From: Peronospora farinosa
Taxonomy: Eukaryota > Oomycota > Peronosporomycetes > Peronosporales > Peronosporaceae
Reading direction: 5' to 3'
Length of the DNA: 64,000 nucleotides
Assembly: GCA_947646735.1 (NCBI GenBank)
Contig: CANTFK010000343.1
Location: 310,001-374,000 of the forward strand
The notes below the pieces were generated by a model, which made no database searches, was not told where the DNA came from, and saw only the letters and a program-made list of their open reading frames with translations. This document shows, piece after piece, positions 31,108-41,452 of this stretch (position 1 is its first letter; the number at the start of each line of letters is the position of its first letter). The position numbers were made by a program, and so were the translations under genes.

Positions 31108-31860
31108 TTAATGGAGATTCTTCTGGTCCTTTGAACTGGCCAAAACAAAATCTCCGAAATTGTTCCGGATCAGCGCGAAAACCCTTTGCGCTAACATAGC
31201 TGCCCAACACGGAAATATCAGGGCATAAAAGATGCATTTCTTCAGGTCTGCTAGGAGTTTGTTCTTGCGCCTCGCTTCAAACACCTTACGTAGGTGGCCA
31301 AGATGCACATCTAGGTCTGTTGCGCCCTCAGTGGCGCGACTGTGAACTAAGATATTGTCGAAGTAGCTCAGCGAAAAATCGCAAAATAGGGGAAGAACGT
31401 GAGATACCATATGGCTAAAAGTAGCAGGGGCATTTTTGAGCCCCTGCGGCATCACAAGCTACTCCCACAACATACCGCTAGGCGTGCTGACGGCGGTAAG
31501 CGGAACATCCTCAGGACGCATCACGATTTGGTAAAAGCCGTCCGTCAGGTCTAAGGACGAGAAAATCGTGCTTCCTGACATGATATCTACAACCATGTCT
31601 TTTCGCGGAATTGGTGTCTGCGCTGGAATTGTCGCGTCGTTAAATTTGTTAAAAGCGTGAGCAATACGCCATCCACCTGTCGCCTTCTTGACACAGAAGG
31701 TGGGAATCGAGTGTGGCGATGTGCTCTCGCGCACGTGGCCAGCCTGACGACGCCCTTGAAAAAGACGCCAATTGCTTCAACCTGTTCACGTGGCAACGGC
31801 CACTGACGTGTCACGTAGTGCTTCGACCCAGGAACGAGATCTATAACGTGTGCACACCTC
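31108..31860 (-). pseudogene. Reverse transcriptase, gypsy element D (YFDN)
   Basis: From 31860 down: DLVPGSKHYVTRQWPLPREQV, then TFCVKKATGGWRIAHAFNKF and SSLDLTDGFYQIVMRPEDVP in one frame; a stop at 31456-31458; then MMPQGLKNAPATFSHMV and SLSYFDNILVHSRA. The polymerase box, normally YxDD, reads YFDN, so the second catalytic Asp is changed. The thumb and connection continue in broken frames. Dead by both a stop and an active-site change. Confidence 0.85.
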
Positions 31861-32092
31861 TGTCGGCGGGAAGAACTGCAGGAATGGTGTCAGGAAAGAC
31901 ATCAGAGAATTCGCGCGCGAGAGCGAGAACAGGGTTCATCGATGCATCGAGTTATTCCTACGATTGAGCTTCAAATAGCTCCTCGCAAGCGAACTTCGGT
32001 TCCATTCCTTTCGAGCGCTCATGATTTTGGAATGTCGGAGCTTGAACGACTACACATAGTTGTTCGATCTATCCCCCCTCAAGTCACTCAGT

Positions 32093-33414
32093 ATCTCTTC
32101 CCAAGTAAGTTCGGCAGCTGCGTGATTCCAGACGCATCGCGAGGCGGACTTGCGACTTGCGACGGATGGCTGGATGGATCAACACCAGTCATGTTAACGA
32201 CATTAATGGTCTCAAGAAGCGGAGTCGGCGGGGAAGAGCTCGACGGCACAATGAAGTGATGACGCGCACGGCACCGTCTACGTCGTCGCGACACAGAAAC
32301 ACAAACCGGATAATCAACTGGGCGTACGGAAGCCGCTGCTTCCGCGTAACTCGCCGGAGGCCCCTGCCTCAGCGTGGTATCCTCAACGTGGACGGAAACG
32401 GGTGCCACTTCACGCTCGTGACGTACCGGAAGCCTCTGCTTCGGTAACGGTTTTGGAAGATTTTGCATGCGCGGAATCGCTGCTCGACCGTGCGACACCC
32501 GAAGCCACTGCTGCGGGTTAAATTCTTGACTCAGGAACCGCTGTTCGACTGAGGAGGAGCACGTTGCATAGTTGTACACCATTCATCGCACACTCGGGGG
32601 GTAGGATGAGTCGTGGGATCGGGATCCACGACGGAAACATGCTGCCACGTACTGGCAGGGCAATCAAGGACTGCGAGTACCGCTTTAACATCGATGTCAC
32701 GTGGCTGGACAGTACGGTTCAGCCAATCAATGTCGGTTCGATGCCGCGCAAGCCACGGCATCTCAAAAATACAGTCAAAGGATCCACTCGAGTCAATAAC
32801 TTGTATTTCATCACTACTGGTAAAAGTATCGAACCGGTAAGGGAACACCACCGAATGTTTCCGGTGCGTGCGAGGTTTGCCGTCTGCATACTTAACGACC
32901 ATCTCCCCAGGAGACTCACGGACACGCAGCCGTTAGGGGGGATCGACAGACTGTCGGCGCGGACAAAATCGTTCGTCGCGCCGGAGTCCAGCAAAGCGCG
33001 ATGTAACGCGACGCACTGTCGACGCGAACACTGAGCACAATCAAACGAGGATCATTGCATGACGTGGTGGCATTCAGCTGCGCATAATTCACAGCGGTAA
33101 TAGGAGAACGTGTCACCACCGTAGGAAAGTTCTTCCGTCTTCGCCCAGTAGGACGCCCCGCGCCTACTGGCTCTCGCCGTTTTTTGGCTGCCCGGTGAGG
33201 GAGACGGAGACGCCAGACTCGGCGACAGCGATCAATGGTGCAGGCGCGCGGCAGAAGGCTGCGCGATGACCAGGCTTACGACAGCGGAAGAAGACCAGAC
33301 CAGGTTCTTCGCTGTTTCAGGCTTTCTAGAACTGTGACTGGAAGCACGCCTATGACCTGCAGCTGGCCCGATTGCATCGATCTCTATTGGTTCAGGCTCC
33401 TGAGCGGCGCGTAG
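32093..33414 (-). pseudogene. Gag end and protease, gypsy element D
   Basis: Inverted, nearly identical copy of 26404-27726. Protease motif LDSGATNDFVRADSLS is readable in one frame here (32994 down), unlike in element C. FDCIFEMPWLARHRTDIDWL follows, then the Pro/Arg-rich tail. At 33414 it joins directly to LTR sequence through the deletion described for element D. Confidence 0.8.
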
Positions 33415-33605
33415 AGTGGTTACCAAACGCATGAAAACCTTTCAGCTACAGCTCTCTCCTCCTATTGGCTGATAATGAGACTGATTCTCACTTACCTGCG
33501 ATTAGAATTACGAATGGCCTCACCCGCTATCTCGATTGTAGCATATAAAGACTTATGTAACATACAATCAAGTATTGCTAGTTGTGTAACGTTTACACCC
33601 CATCA
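33415..33605 (-). repeat. Truncated 5' LTR of gypsy element D
   Basis: On the minus strand from 33605 it reads TGATGGGGTGTAAACGTTACA, aligning with the start of the LTR at 25236, through the CATTATCAGCCAATAGGAG block to the CATGCGTTTGGTAACCACTC block, where it breaks off. About 190 of some 326 bp remain. It is considerably diverged from the LTR of element C, although the gag-protease parts are nearly identical. Confidence 0.75.
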
Positions 33606-33606
33606 C

Positions 33607-33944
33607 TGTAATGGGCCTCATTACACACACAACATTGACATAAATGAACAATTACATATGTAGGCAGGTGCCGCGCCCAAATAGCGGGCGCAGCGTGGCC
33701 ATTTTTTATTGGTTTATGTATTAAGGCCTAAAGTTCCAATATGGACCGATGATAAATTAATTTGAAAATGTGTGGTTCCCGAAAGGCGGGAACACTGTCG
33801 TATTTGCTACAACATAATAATCTTCGCACGAGTTAAAAAACAAATATAAAAATAAGAATAAAATTACTTAATACATATACTTAGGCTTAAGTCTCCCCCA
33901 AACGCACATGTGAGCTAGTGACGTTACGTTCTAGCCTTATTCCA
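33607..33944 (+). repeat. 5' LTR of gypsy element E (338 bp)
   Basis: It starts TGTAATGGGCCTCATTACA and ends CCTTATTCCA, followed by CCTGGTAGCACTTAGTAGTCC (primer-site block). It aligns with 39534-39879 throughout, with many substitutions, so the element is old. It lies head to head with the LTR of element D, one base apart. Confidence 0.83.
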
Positions 33945-35019
33945 CCTGGTAGCACTTAGTAGTCCTTCCTTTTTCCGAGTTTGGGATGAGTGAATCTTCG
34001 TACTTTGACGCTCCCGTATTTGTCTGGAGCACGCGACCTTCCCCCATCTCACTGGTGTTGAGTGGGATGCGCTTAATCACCTCGCGGCGATATCAGGAGA
34101 GGAAATCGTCGCGTAGCTGATGAGATCAGCGACCCCTGATGCGCAACGTCTCGCCATACATGAGTTTATGGCACGTGAGCTCGCCGAATCCAAACGGAGA
34201 AGTTTAACTCCCTCGCAATCTTCACGGAATAAAGCCGTGAAGATAGAAAAATCTTCCTACTCAGGAGAAGTTAAAGATCGGTTGTCGCTGAATCGATAGT
34301 TCCAAGAAGTCGACATCGCCATCGTCTTGAGGTTTCTCGAGGCGCCCCAAGAAAAGGTCAACTTCCTTCTTTCCCGCCCCACCGGGAACGTCAAGGAATG
34401 GGCTTTTTGGTAAGCTCGTTGTAAACGAGCACGCGTTCCCCATCCTAGACACCATGCAGGATGATATTCGTATTGCCCTCGAGCCACCGCAAGAGGAAAA
34501 GTTGGTGCGCTCAAGGTTTTGTCTATGCTAAAGGGTAAAGTGGCGATGCGCGACTACGTGCAGATGGCTCGGCATCTGACGTCGTGTATTATCACGCATC
34601 CTATGAACATGTAAACGTAGGTGGATGGCTTTGTGGATGGTATGCGTGAAGGTCAGACCCGCTTATCGCTCGAGTGCGCGTAGCTTGCCACATTGGAGGA
34701 GGCATTTGCCATTGCCCTCCGCGAGGATTTAAGGGTCACCAAGGCCTACGCCAATACCTCAATTGTTACCGTTCCCCGGCCTTCTGGTCCGGAACCTATG
34801 AAGATCGACGTGATTGAGTCGTCAGATGACCGACGACGTGTCTTTCATCATAAGGGTGACTCTCGCACCGGGCGTCGCATGGTTTGCTTTCATTGTCGAA
34901 AGACAGGGCATCGCGTGGCTGAGTGCCGCGCGTCGGCGCCGATATTGTCGCATGGAGTGGATTCCCATCATGAGGGTGCTGTACCGGCCGCGCATCCAAA
35001 AAACGGTCGGGACCAGTAA
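33945..35019 (+). pseudogene. Gag of gypsy element E, with CCHC knuckle
   Basis: Broken frames after the primer site give Gag pieces alike those of B and [21 protein letters not shown] near 34350-34410, [13 protein letters not shown] near 34480, and DYVQMARHLTSCI near 34550. An open frame (34693-35019) then carries ALREDLRV... and an intact CX2CX4HX4C zinc knuckle, CFHCRKTGHRVAEC (about 34886-34927). Stops near 34130, 34300, 34610 and 34680 and a frameshift near 34410 disrupt the capsid part. Confidence 0.78.
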
Positions 35020-35739
35020 ATGCAGGGAGCCCTACTGGTTGAAATGGAGGTCCGGGTCTCCCGTGGAAGCTCAACCTTCCAGTCCTCCTGCACAGCGCGT
35101 ACGATTAAATGCCACCACTACGAGTGGTGGTTCATGTCTGATTATTGTCAGTTTACATGTCGTCGGTGTCCGGCGACCTCTACGAGCACTCCTGGACTCA
35201 GAAGGGACGAACAGGCTCGCTTGCAAATTTTTTTTCGATGCTGCCTCCCAGCATCCAGGTCCGTGAGGGACCTGGCCAAGTCGTCGTCAAGTTGGCTGAC
35301 GGAAAACCACACGCGTATCGCGGCGCGAAGTAGACGTTTGACGGTTTTTGCAGTAATGATGATTTCTTGGTGATCGCGATGAATGATGCATTCGATTGCA
35401 TACTGAACATACCATGGTTGGAACGTTATAAGCCCCATATCGACTAGCTAGCCAAATCAGTGAGACGTCAACGCAAGTTCGACGTCAGTGAAGTATTTAC
35501 CCATCTTTTGGTGTCGCCAAGTGACTGGCCCAGCGTCACAGTCGTGGATCGTGATTCCACGACACAGGCGGTGCACAGAGCGAGAAATCGTCCTCTCGGT
35601 ACAGCTTGTGCTGTTCTTCGAGACACAAGTGACAGTGACTCCTCGCTCCACAGCGAGGATATCGACGAGGACAACGCGGTCGAATAGGGGTTCCCGCGTA
35701 TCATTAATTCGATTGAACAGGGGTTTCCGCAGTCGCGCT
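35020..35739 (+). pseudogene. Protease region, gypsy element E
   Basis: Pieces of retropepsin in several frames: RPLRALLDSEGTNRLACKFF at about 35174-35233, with the motif DSGA changed to DSEG; GPGQVVVKLADGKPHAYRGA; and AFDCILNIPWLERYKPHID near 35390-35446. The following QRKFDVSEVFTHLLVSPSDW matches element B. The active-site motif is damaged. Confidence 0.72.
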
Positions 35740-36600
35740 AAGAGCAACTCAGCGAAGTCCAAGTTCGCTTTCAACACCTGAAGCAAGTGTTTCAAGTTAT
35801 GCGGGACAACAAGTTTTATGCGAATCTCAAGAAGCGTGTCTTTTGTGCACCGGATATTCCGGTGTTGGGTTGCTATTTGAGTAAATTGGGAGTTCGAGCT
35901 GATCCAGAGAAGGTGTCGCCCATCTGTTCGTGGTCTACACCCAAGAACCCTACGGAGCTGCGCCAGTGGCTCGGCTTGGCTAATTTCTTGCATAAGTACA
36001 CAAAGGATTATGCTGGTTCTATACAGCCTTTTCGTCACTCTCGAAGAACGACACCACGTGTTCGTGGCGTCCCGAGCACCAAGTATCTTTTGAAGCAGTA
36101 AAGAAGAACCTGGCGTTAGCGCTCGTTCTGGTCCTATCAGACGACTCCAAGCCGTTCCACGTGGTATGCGATGCCAGTGATTTTGCAATCGGTTGTGCCC
36201 TCATGCAATTTGATGATGAGGGCCGTGAACGAGTCGTGAGCTATTAGTTGCGACAGATGAAGCCAGCTGAGAACCACTATCCGGTTCACGACAAGGAGTT
36301 ATTATCTATGCGCTACGCACTCATCAAGTTTCGCGTGCATCTCCTTTATGCGCACGTTTGCTCTGTATACCGACCATGCATCGCTGCGCATAGCGATGAA
36401 GAGCCCACACCTGTCCCAAAGGATGGAATGATGGCTCTCATTCTTCTCTGAGTACAACTTTTTCGTAAGTTATAAGCCAGGAAAGAACAATATTCTCGCC
36501 GCCGCTCTGTCACTACGCCCCGACTACGATCCTCAGACTGCTCTGAGTCGTCAGGCGACTGATGACGAGGATGATGATGATCGATGTGTGTATCGCTGAA
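35740..36600 (+). pseudogene. RT thumb and RNase H, gypsy element E
   Basis: Homology resumes in the RT thumb: QHLKQVFQVMRDNKFYANLK, PDIPVLGCYLSKLGVRADPE and RQWLGLANFLHKYTKDYAGS. RNase H then reads FHVVCDASDFAIGCALMQFD, a stop at 36246, KPAENHYPVHDKELLSMRYA, and TDHASL only in another frame. The region that should hold the fingers and palm with YxDD is absent between 35700 and 35742, compared with the roughly 0.7 kb present in element B. Confidence 0.82.
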
Positions 36601-37500
36601 CCTAACTCGGGTCACATCCGAGCTGTGTTTATTTGATGAGATCGTTAAAGCGTACAAGAACGATTCAGATTATGCTGACATTATCGGTTATCTGCTTGCT
36701 CCCAGCAATGTTGTACTGGGAGCTTATCCCGAACCAAGCGTGATCATATTCATCAGTACAGCTTGGAATAGGATTTGCATCTGTAAAATATCGATCAATT
36801 CGATGCTCCTCGCACAGTGATCGTTAACAACATGGATTTGCGTGCAAGAATCATCCACAAGTATGACGATGCCTCTTCTAGCAGGCCGCGAAAAGACTTT
36901 CGCGGCTGTGTCTCGAGACTTCTTCTGGCCCCACATGTATAAGTGGGTACGCAACTGGATTCGAACGTGCGAAATCTGCCAGTGTGTGAAGCCATCTCCA
37001 TCTTCGCATGCTCCCTTGCAATCGTTGCCGATTGCAGCCGAGGCCTGGCGATCAGTTTCAATGGACTTCATCTTCGGACTTGTGCCCGATAGTCAAGCTC
37101 GAACGAACATACTGGTTTTTGTTGACAGATTCAGCAAGATGACACATCCAGTGCCTGTTCACGCTAAGATCACCGTGGCAGAGACCGCGGCGCACTTTAT
37201 TGACGCGGTGTTTCATCATCATGGCCTGTCAGAAAACATTGTTTCGGACCGTGATCCACAATTCACGTCCGCATTTTGGACGTCACTGTTCGAGCTCCTT
37301 GGGACAAAACTGCTGATGTCGACTGCGACCCATACGAAAACGGATGGGCAAAGTGAGCGCGTGAACCGGGACCTCGAAGACGTTGTTCGAAGTTACGCTA
37401 CGTCATTCACAAGATGGATTGCATTTTACCACTCGCTGAGCTCGCACTCAACAATGCCGTACACGCGTCAACATGGCTAATGCCATTTTTGTGAATACGA
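36601..37500 (+). pseudogene. Integrase, gypsy element E
   Basis: A frame of 212 codons (36842-37480) has FFWPHMYKWVRNWIRTCEIC with the CX2C of the zinc domain, then SVSMDFIFGLVPDSQARTNI (first Asp), VFVDRFSKMTHPVPVH, NIVSDRDPQFTSAFW (second Asp) and HTKTDGQSERVNRDLEDVVR (Glu). The best preserved integrase in the window. The C-terminal end is cut by a stop at 37478-37480. Between 37500 and 37980 only decayed sequence is seen. Confidence 0.85.
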
Positions 37501-37979
37501 CACACCACCCTTGAGTTCCTACTCTTCTTGCCGTGGGGCGACCCACGGCACCTTGTAGATCCGCTTTAGGGGGATAACGGTGCTCAACAAGGACCGTTTG
37601 CTCGCGCCTAGGTTAGTAACCGCTGAATCCCTTAGACCTTCGGTCGACAGCAACACACGATCACCTTTTTCGCTTATACTAATGTTTTTATTGCCATATT
37701 TATCAGCATTCTATTTCTGCTTGTCCACTGCATACTGAAGTGCGTCGCGTTACACGCGACGCACTTCAGTATGGTGTTGGCTTGACGTTAAAGTTTAAAA
37801 TCTGACACAATCATGTCATAAATTGGTCGCTCCTACTCAATCGGCGCGTAGTTGGTAGTAGGTGCACGCTTACCAGAAGACGGGTCAGCCAATGTCTGCG
37901 CTGTCCATTGAACTGACGGCGACACCACGTCGCGTGGAGTAGAAGCAACAGTCTTCGCCTTAGATAAGGTTACTACATT

Positions 37980-38874
37980 TGAACATAAAAGACCGTGAGC
38001 TTCACTCTCTCGCCACGATTCATCGGTTCATTCAAGGTTCCGAAGGCGATCGGTGATCTTACACACTGGACGTTCCCTCTTCGTTGCGACTTCACCCGAC
38101 GCTCTACGTCGGGCGGCCGGAAGAATATCGACCGACCACGCTTCTCGAGCTGGTTTCGAGGGGTTTGTAGGTCTATCGGCCTTCCTGTCGTGCTTGACGC
38201 GCTGATGACATCGCGTACGGTTGCGGTTTGTCTGTGCATGACCAAGACCCTGGGGTTCCAGAACCCGCATCCGTTCGAATAGTTCACGGTTCGAATGCCG
38301 AATTTGCGTTCGCGGTCTTCTCCGCCTGTGCAGCACGCTCAAGGGCAGCCTCAGCTTCCAGCTGAGCATCGGCTGCCTTTTTTACAGCCTGATCATCATA
38401 GTCCTGGACAACCAGGACGCCAGCATTACAATCGCGAGGGCCGACTGCCGCTTGGGGATACGGAAGGCCAGGTACGCTGGATTGTGAATCGTATTGTGGC
38501 CACGAAGACCCTCCTCGTTCAGTGAGTGATCCAGTCGGCTCATGGGAAGCGCGCGGTTCTATTCGCGCGCAGTATTGTATACGCTGGCTTGGGTTTTTAC
38601 CCGATGAGGATACGTGCGATCCTCGTTCCTCGCTTCTTCGTGACGTTCCAGATGTTATTCAGTCATACGAGCCCATGAAATCGGGCTACTCCGATGCGTG
38701 CGCGAGCGCGAATGTTCTCGTGCTAAACGCGAACGGTGGGGTGATTCATGCCGTGGAGAACGAGAACGATGACGTGAGCGAGAACGTCGTGGTAAATATA
38801 ATAACACGACGACCACGAGACGAAGAACTTGCAGCAGGACGGTCAGGCGAGCATGTAACTGCCCTGCGCTGATC
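37980..38874 (+). pseudogene. Linker and chromodomain, gypsy element E
   Basis: LSPRFIGSFKVPKAIGDLTH (38006-38065) is the end of the integrase C-terminal domain, followed by LHPTLYVGRPEEY near 38087. A Pro/Gln-rich linker follows, and a chromodomain split by a stop at 38521: VRWIVNRIVATKTLLVQ, then YCIRWLGFLPDEDTCDPRSS and LLRDVPDVIQSYE. The Trp of the usual TWEP motif reads Cys. The open frame continues to 38874. Confidence 0.75.
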
Positions 38875-38954
38875 ATTCAGCGGAGATCGACTCCGCTGTC
38901 GCGAGTAGTGCTGCCAACGAGGTGCACCACGAATAATTTAGATACTCCGTTCGC

Positions 38955-39320
38955 TCAGACTGGCTCATACTTCGCTATCCAACATCGTTCGCGTTCACTG
39001 AGTTGACACTCAGCGATTTGTCGTTGCCAGTCATCGTGAGATGGATGTAGCATTGAGTCGCAAAATTGGCATCCTTCGTTGGCATGAACGTGTTTCTCAT
39101 TCCAAGCATTCTCACACACCTTTTCGCGTAGCACGCCGATGGAGTGATCGGCACGAAGGTCCTCTTAATTGGCGAGCCACAGTTGGAAACTGCTGCCGCC
39201 CTCGAGCATCCGATTCCAACGTCGGATGAAGGCGCACCAAGAATGTTGCAGGGCCTCGTATCCGATCCCATCAAGACTCTTTCCACGCAGCTTTCGAAAA
39301 TGCCGGAAGAAGTCCTGCAT
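38955..39320 (-). pseudogene. Antisense ORF of element E (Cys motif, WIAKYE)
   Basis: Minus-strand frame of 121 codons between chromodomain and 3' LTR, broken once by a TAA at 39165-39167. It reads MQDFFRHFRKLRGKSLDGIG, LQHSWCAFIRRWN, then DHSIGVLREKVCENAWNEKH, CQFC, and IAECQLSERERCWIAKYEPV. It aligns with the antisense ORF of element D (SWIAFVRLWN, CHHC, EEERTWIGRYERV) at the same place in the element. Downstream on the same strand an Arg/Ser-rich stretch (38780-38680) also has a counterpart in D. A longer, overlapping minus-strand frame of 217 codons exists at 39628-38975 but is not conserved in D. The function is unknown. Confidence 0.5.
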
Positions 39321-39533
39321 CGTTTCCAGTGAGTCCGGAGCGCGAGCTTAGGACAAGTCATAGAGATGCGTTGTTGGTCCATCACGAGGATGGTTGCACT
39401 CCCTCTGATGGTGCTTGGTAGTGCTGCGGTGTTGGATGTCGTGTGGTCGGACATCGTTTGTTCGTTTGTAAAGTTTGGAGTCTCGACAGTTGAGTACTTA
39501 CGGTTGGCGAGTGCTGTCTTGAGAAGGGAGTGA

Positions 39534-39879
39534 TGCGATGGGCCACATTGCATATATAACATTAACAGAAATAAACAATTACATATGTATGCAGGTGCTG
39601 TGCTCGAATAGCGTGCACAGTGTGGCAATTTATTAATGGTTTATGATTGGGGCCTAAAATCCCAATATGGACCAATGATAAATTAACCTGAAAATGTGTG
39701 GTTTCCGAAAGGCGGGAACACTGTCGTATTTATTACGACTTATAAATCTTCGTAATTTATACAAATTAAAAACCAAAATAAAAATAAGAGGTAAAACTAC
39801 TTAGTATCTCATACTTGGGCTTAAGTCTTCCTCAAGCGCGCGTGTAGGCTAGCTTACGGTACGTTCTAATCCCGTTACA
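39534..39879 (+). repeat. 3' LTR of gypsy element E (346 bp)
   Basis: It starts TGCGATGGGCCACATTGCA and ends ATCCCGTTACA; shares with the 5' LTR the CAATATGGACC, GTGGTT...GGCGGGAACACTGTCG and CTTGGGCTTAAGTC blocks. Substitutions between the two LTRs are frequent. A short (TA)n run follows at 39882-39893. Confidence 0.83.
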
Positions 39880-40046
39880 AGATATATATATATATGAAGT
39901 GACTTGGGGATCTTTGTGAAGAGCTTGGACATTGCGCGTAACTTTCTCGGAATGTGAATCTTTTACAATAAAAAAGAAGGTTATGAAATCGATCAAAAAG
40001 TCACAATCGTGAATATGCTATAAGGTACTGGGTCTAAGAAATTTTA

Positions 40047-40800
40047 ATGGAACAAAAATTTCTTTTTGATGTTACGACTGATGATGTTGTCGAATATGAT
40101 GTCATGCTCTGTACTTGTTCTGCACCAAATGAGCTTACTGTGCGAGATTCTAATCACTGGTGGGGAGCTGGATATGGATATCGCGTTGCACCCGCTCCGA
40201 TATTTCGTTTGCGGTACATCGTGTACCCACTGCCCGACTGAAAGTGATTGGAAACTTGCCAAGAAAATAGCCAAGTACCTCCATGTGTCGAAATACCTTC
40301 GTCTACGAATGCAAGGATATGACGATCCGGCCGCATCTATCAGCTTGGTGGATTATAGTGATGCAGGTTTTGCTGCTGACAAGACCGATCGGAAATTGGT
40401 CTTTGGAGGCTATATTAAAGTGACAGGTATGTCAGGTGTATGGGTCACCCGCAAACAGGGGAAGGCTCTCGGTCTACTATGGAAGCAGAGTTTACTTCGA
40501 CGTCGATCGTGGTTGCAGAAATAGTGGGAATTTAAGAATTGCTTGGGGAGATGGGTATATCTTGTGTGATGACAATGTCGCTTACAGTCGATAATCGAGC
40601 ACCACTAAAGCAACTTACCGAGATATTTATTATCAAAGGTGAAGCACATCGACTTGCAATTCAAGTTCGTGGAAGTCACACGCCAAACGTGGGGTTTTCA
40701 AGACAGAAATCTGTGAAGGCTCTCACATGCCAGCTGACATTATGGCAAAGGCACTTTACACACTGAGATAGGAGGAGCTACGAACTCGTATCGAGTTGCA
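40047..40800 (+). pseudogene. Ty1/copia reverse transcriptase/RNase H fragment
   Basis: Frames on the plus strand read TESDWKLAKKIAKYLHVSKY, then ISLVDYSDAGFAADKTDRKL and VFGGYIKVTGMSGVWVTRKQ, the RNase H start of copia Pol with the DADYA-like motif. After frame changes comes LLGEMGISCVMTMSLTVDNR (about 40542-40601) and a DLQFKF...ADIMAKAL ending (about 40655-40760), the usual copia C-terminus. Only the last part of Pol is present. From 40509 on it belongs to the large inverted repeat, and its copy occupies 63709-64000 on the minus strand. Confidence 0.82.
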
Positions 40801-41452
40801 ATAACATGAGCGAGTTATGCCATCACCGAGATCTACGTTTGAGACATCAGAAACGAAACTACGCACAATAGAGGATTATTAGAAAATCTATTGACCTTTA
40901 TGTTCGTGCTAACGATTATTGGAGGAGATTTTATTTGTTAGTCTGATGCGTGTTGTCTTTTCTACATATCGACAAATATGATCATGCAAGTACTTAGGCT
41001 CGGAGCGCTTGGCGGATATATTAGGTTTGTGATACAATTCCCCTTTTTCCTTATCATACCACCAGCGGTCCTAGGATTGTCTCTGCGTCGGGCTTGCTGA
41101 TATTACATGCAACGCTTACGATATCACGGATACAGTACCTCTAACGACGTACTGTTCATACGATGTCAGCATAGAGCAAGTTATTAGAGAGATTCCAGGT
41201 TATATGAATAGCTTTCTACAACCACAATCGGCGACCAAAACTTTCTTACAGCCAGCAAGCAGGAGAGCCATTTTTTCCTTTCTTCACTTCATGAGCGATA
41301 TCCGCCATAGAAGCTAAGAGAATATGCACTCGAACGCACTGACAAACAACTTGTTGAGTTCAAGGTAAATTTAGGACTGAGTTCAATTATCCTGCACTGC
41401 ACTAATTCATTTCTCAGGCAATCACTCCTATGCTGATACCAAAATCTACTTC
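40801..41452. other. Copia-flanking debris, no gene
   Basis: Follows the copia fragment. A purine run GGAGGAGA (near 40920) could be the polypurine tract and the following sequence an LTR remnant, but no matching LTR was found. Mirrored at 63057-63708. Confidence 0.35.

Larger units (their letters stand above)
27727..33605 (-). mobile_element. Ty3/gypsy element D (minus strand)
   Basis: Read from 33605 downward: LTR remnant, gag end plus protease, reverse transcriptase, RNase H, integrase, linker and chromodomain start. An internal deletion has fused the LTR (equivalent of 25428 in element C) to gag (equivalent of 26404), removing the LTR 3' part, primer site and most of gag. No 3' LTR is visible; the element runs into element C at 27726, head on. 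With C it forms an inverted pair. Confidence 0.82.
33607..39879 (+). mobile_element. Ty3/gypsy element E with both LTRs
   Basis: A full-length but dead element: 5' LTR, primer site, gag with zinc knuckle, protease, RT remnant, RNase H, integrase, chromodomain, antisense ORF, 3' LTR. A deletion near 35742 removes the RT fingers and palm. The 5-bp flanks (ATCAC before, AGATA after) do not match, so the target duplication has been lost or the ends rearranged. Confidence 0.87.

Noticed and set aside
39454..39628. Start of the 217-codon minus-strand frame of element E as the real antisense gene
   Set aside because: The frame begins inside the LTR and its translation is not shared with element D; the neighbouring minus-strand frame (39320-38955) is the one with homology.
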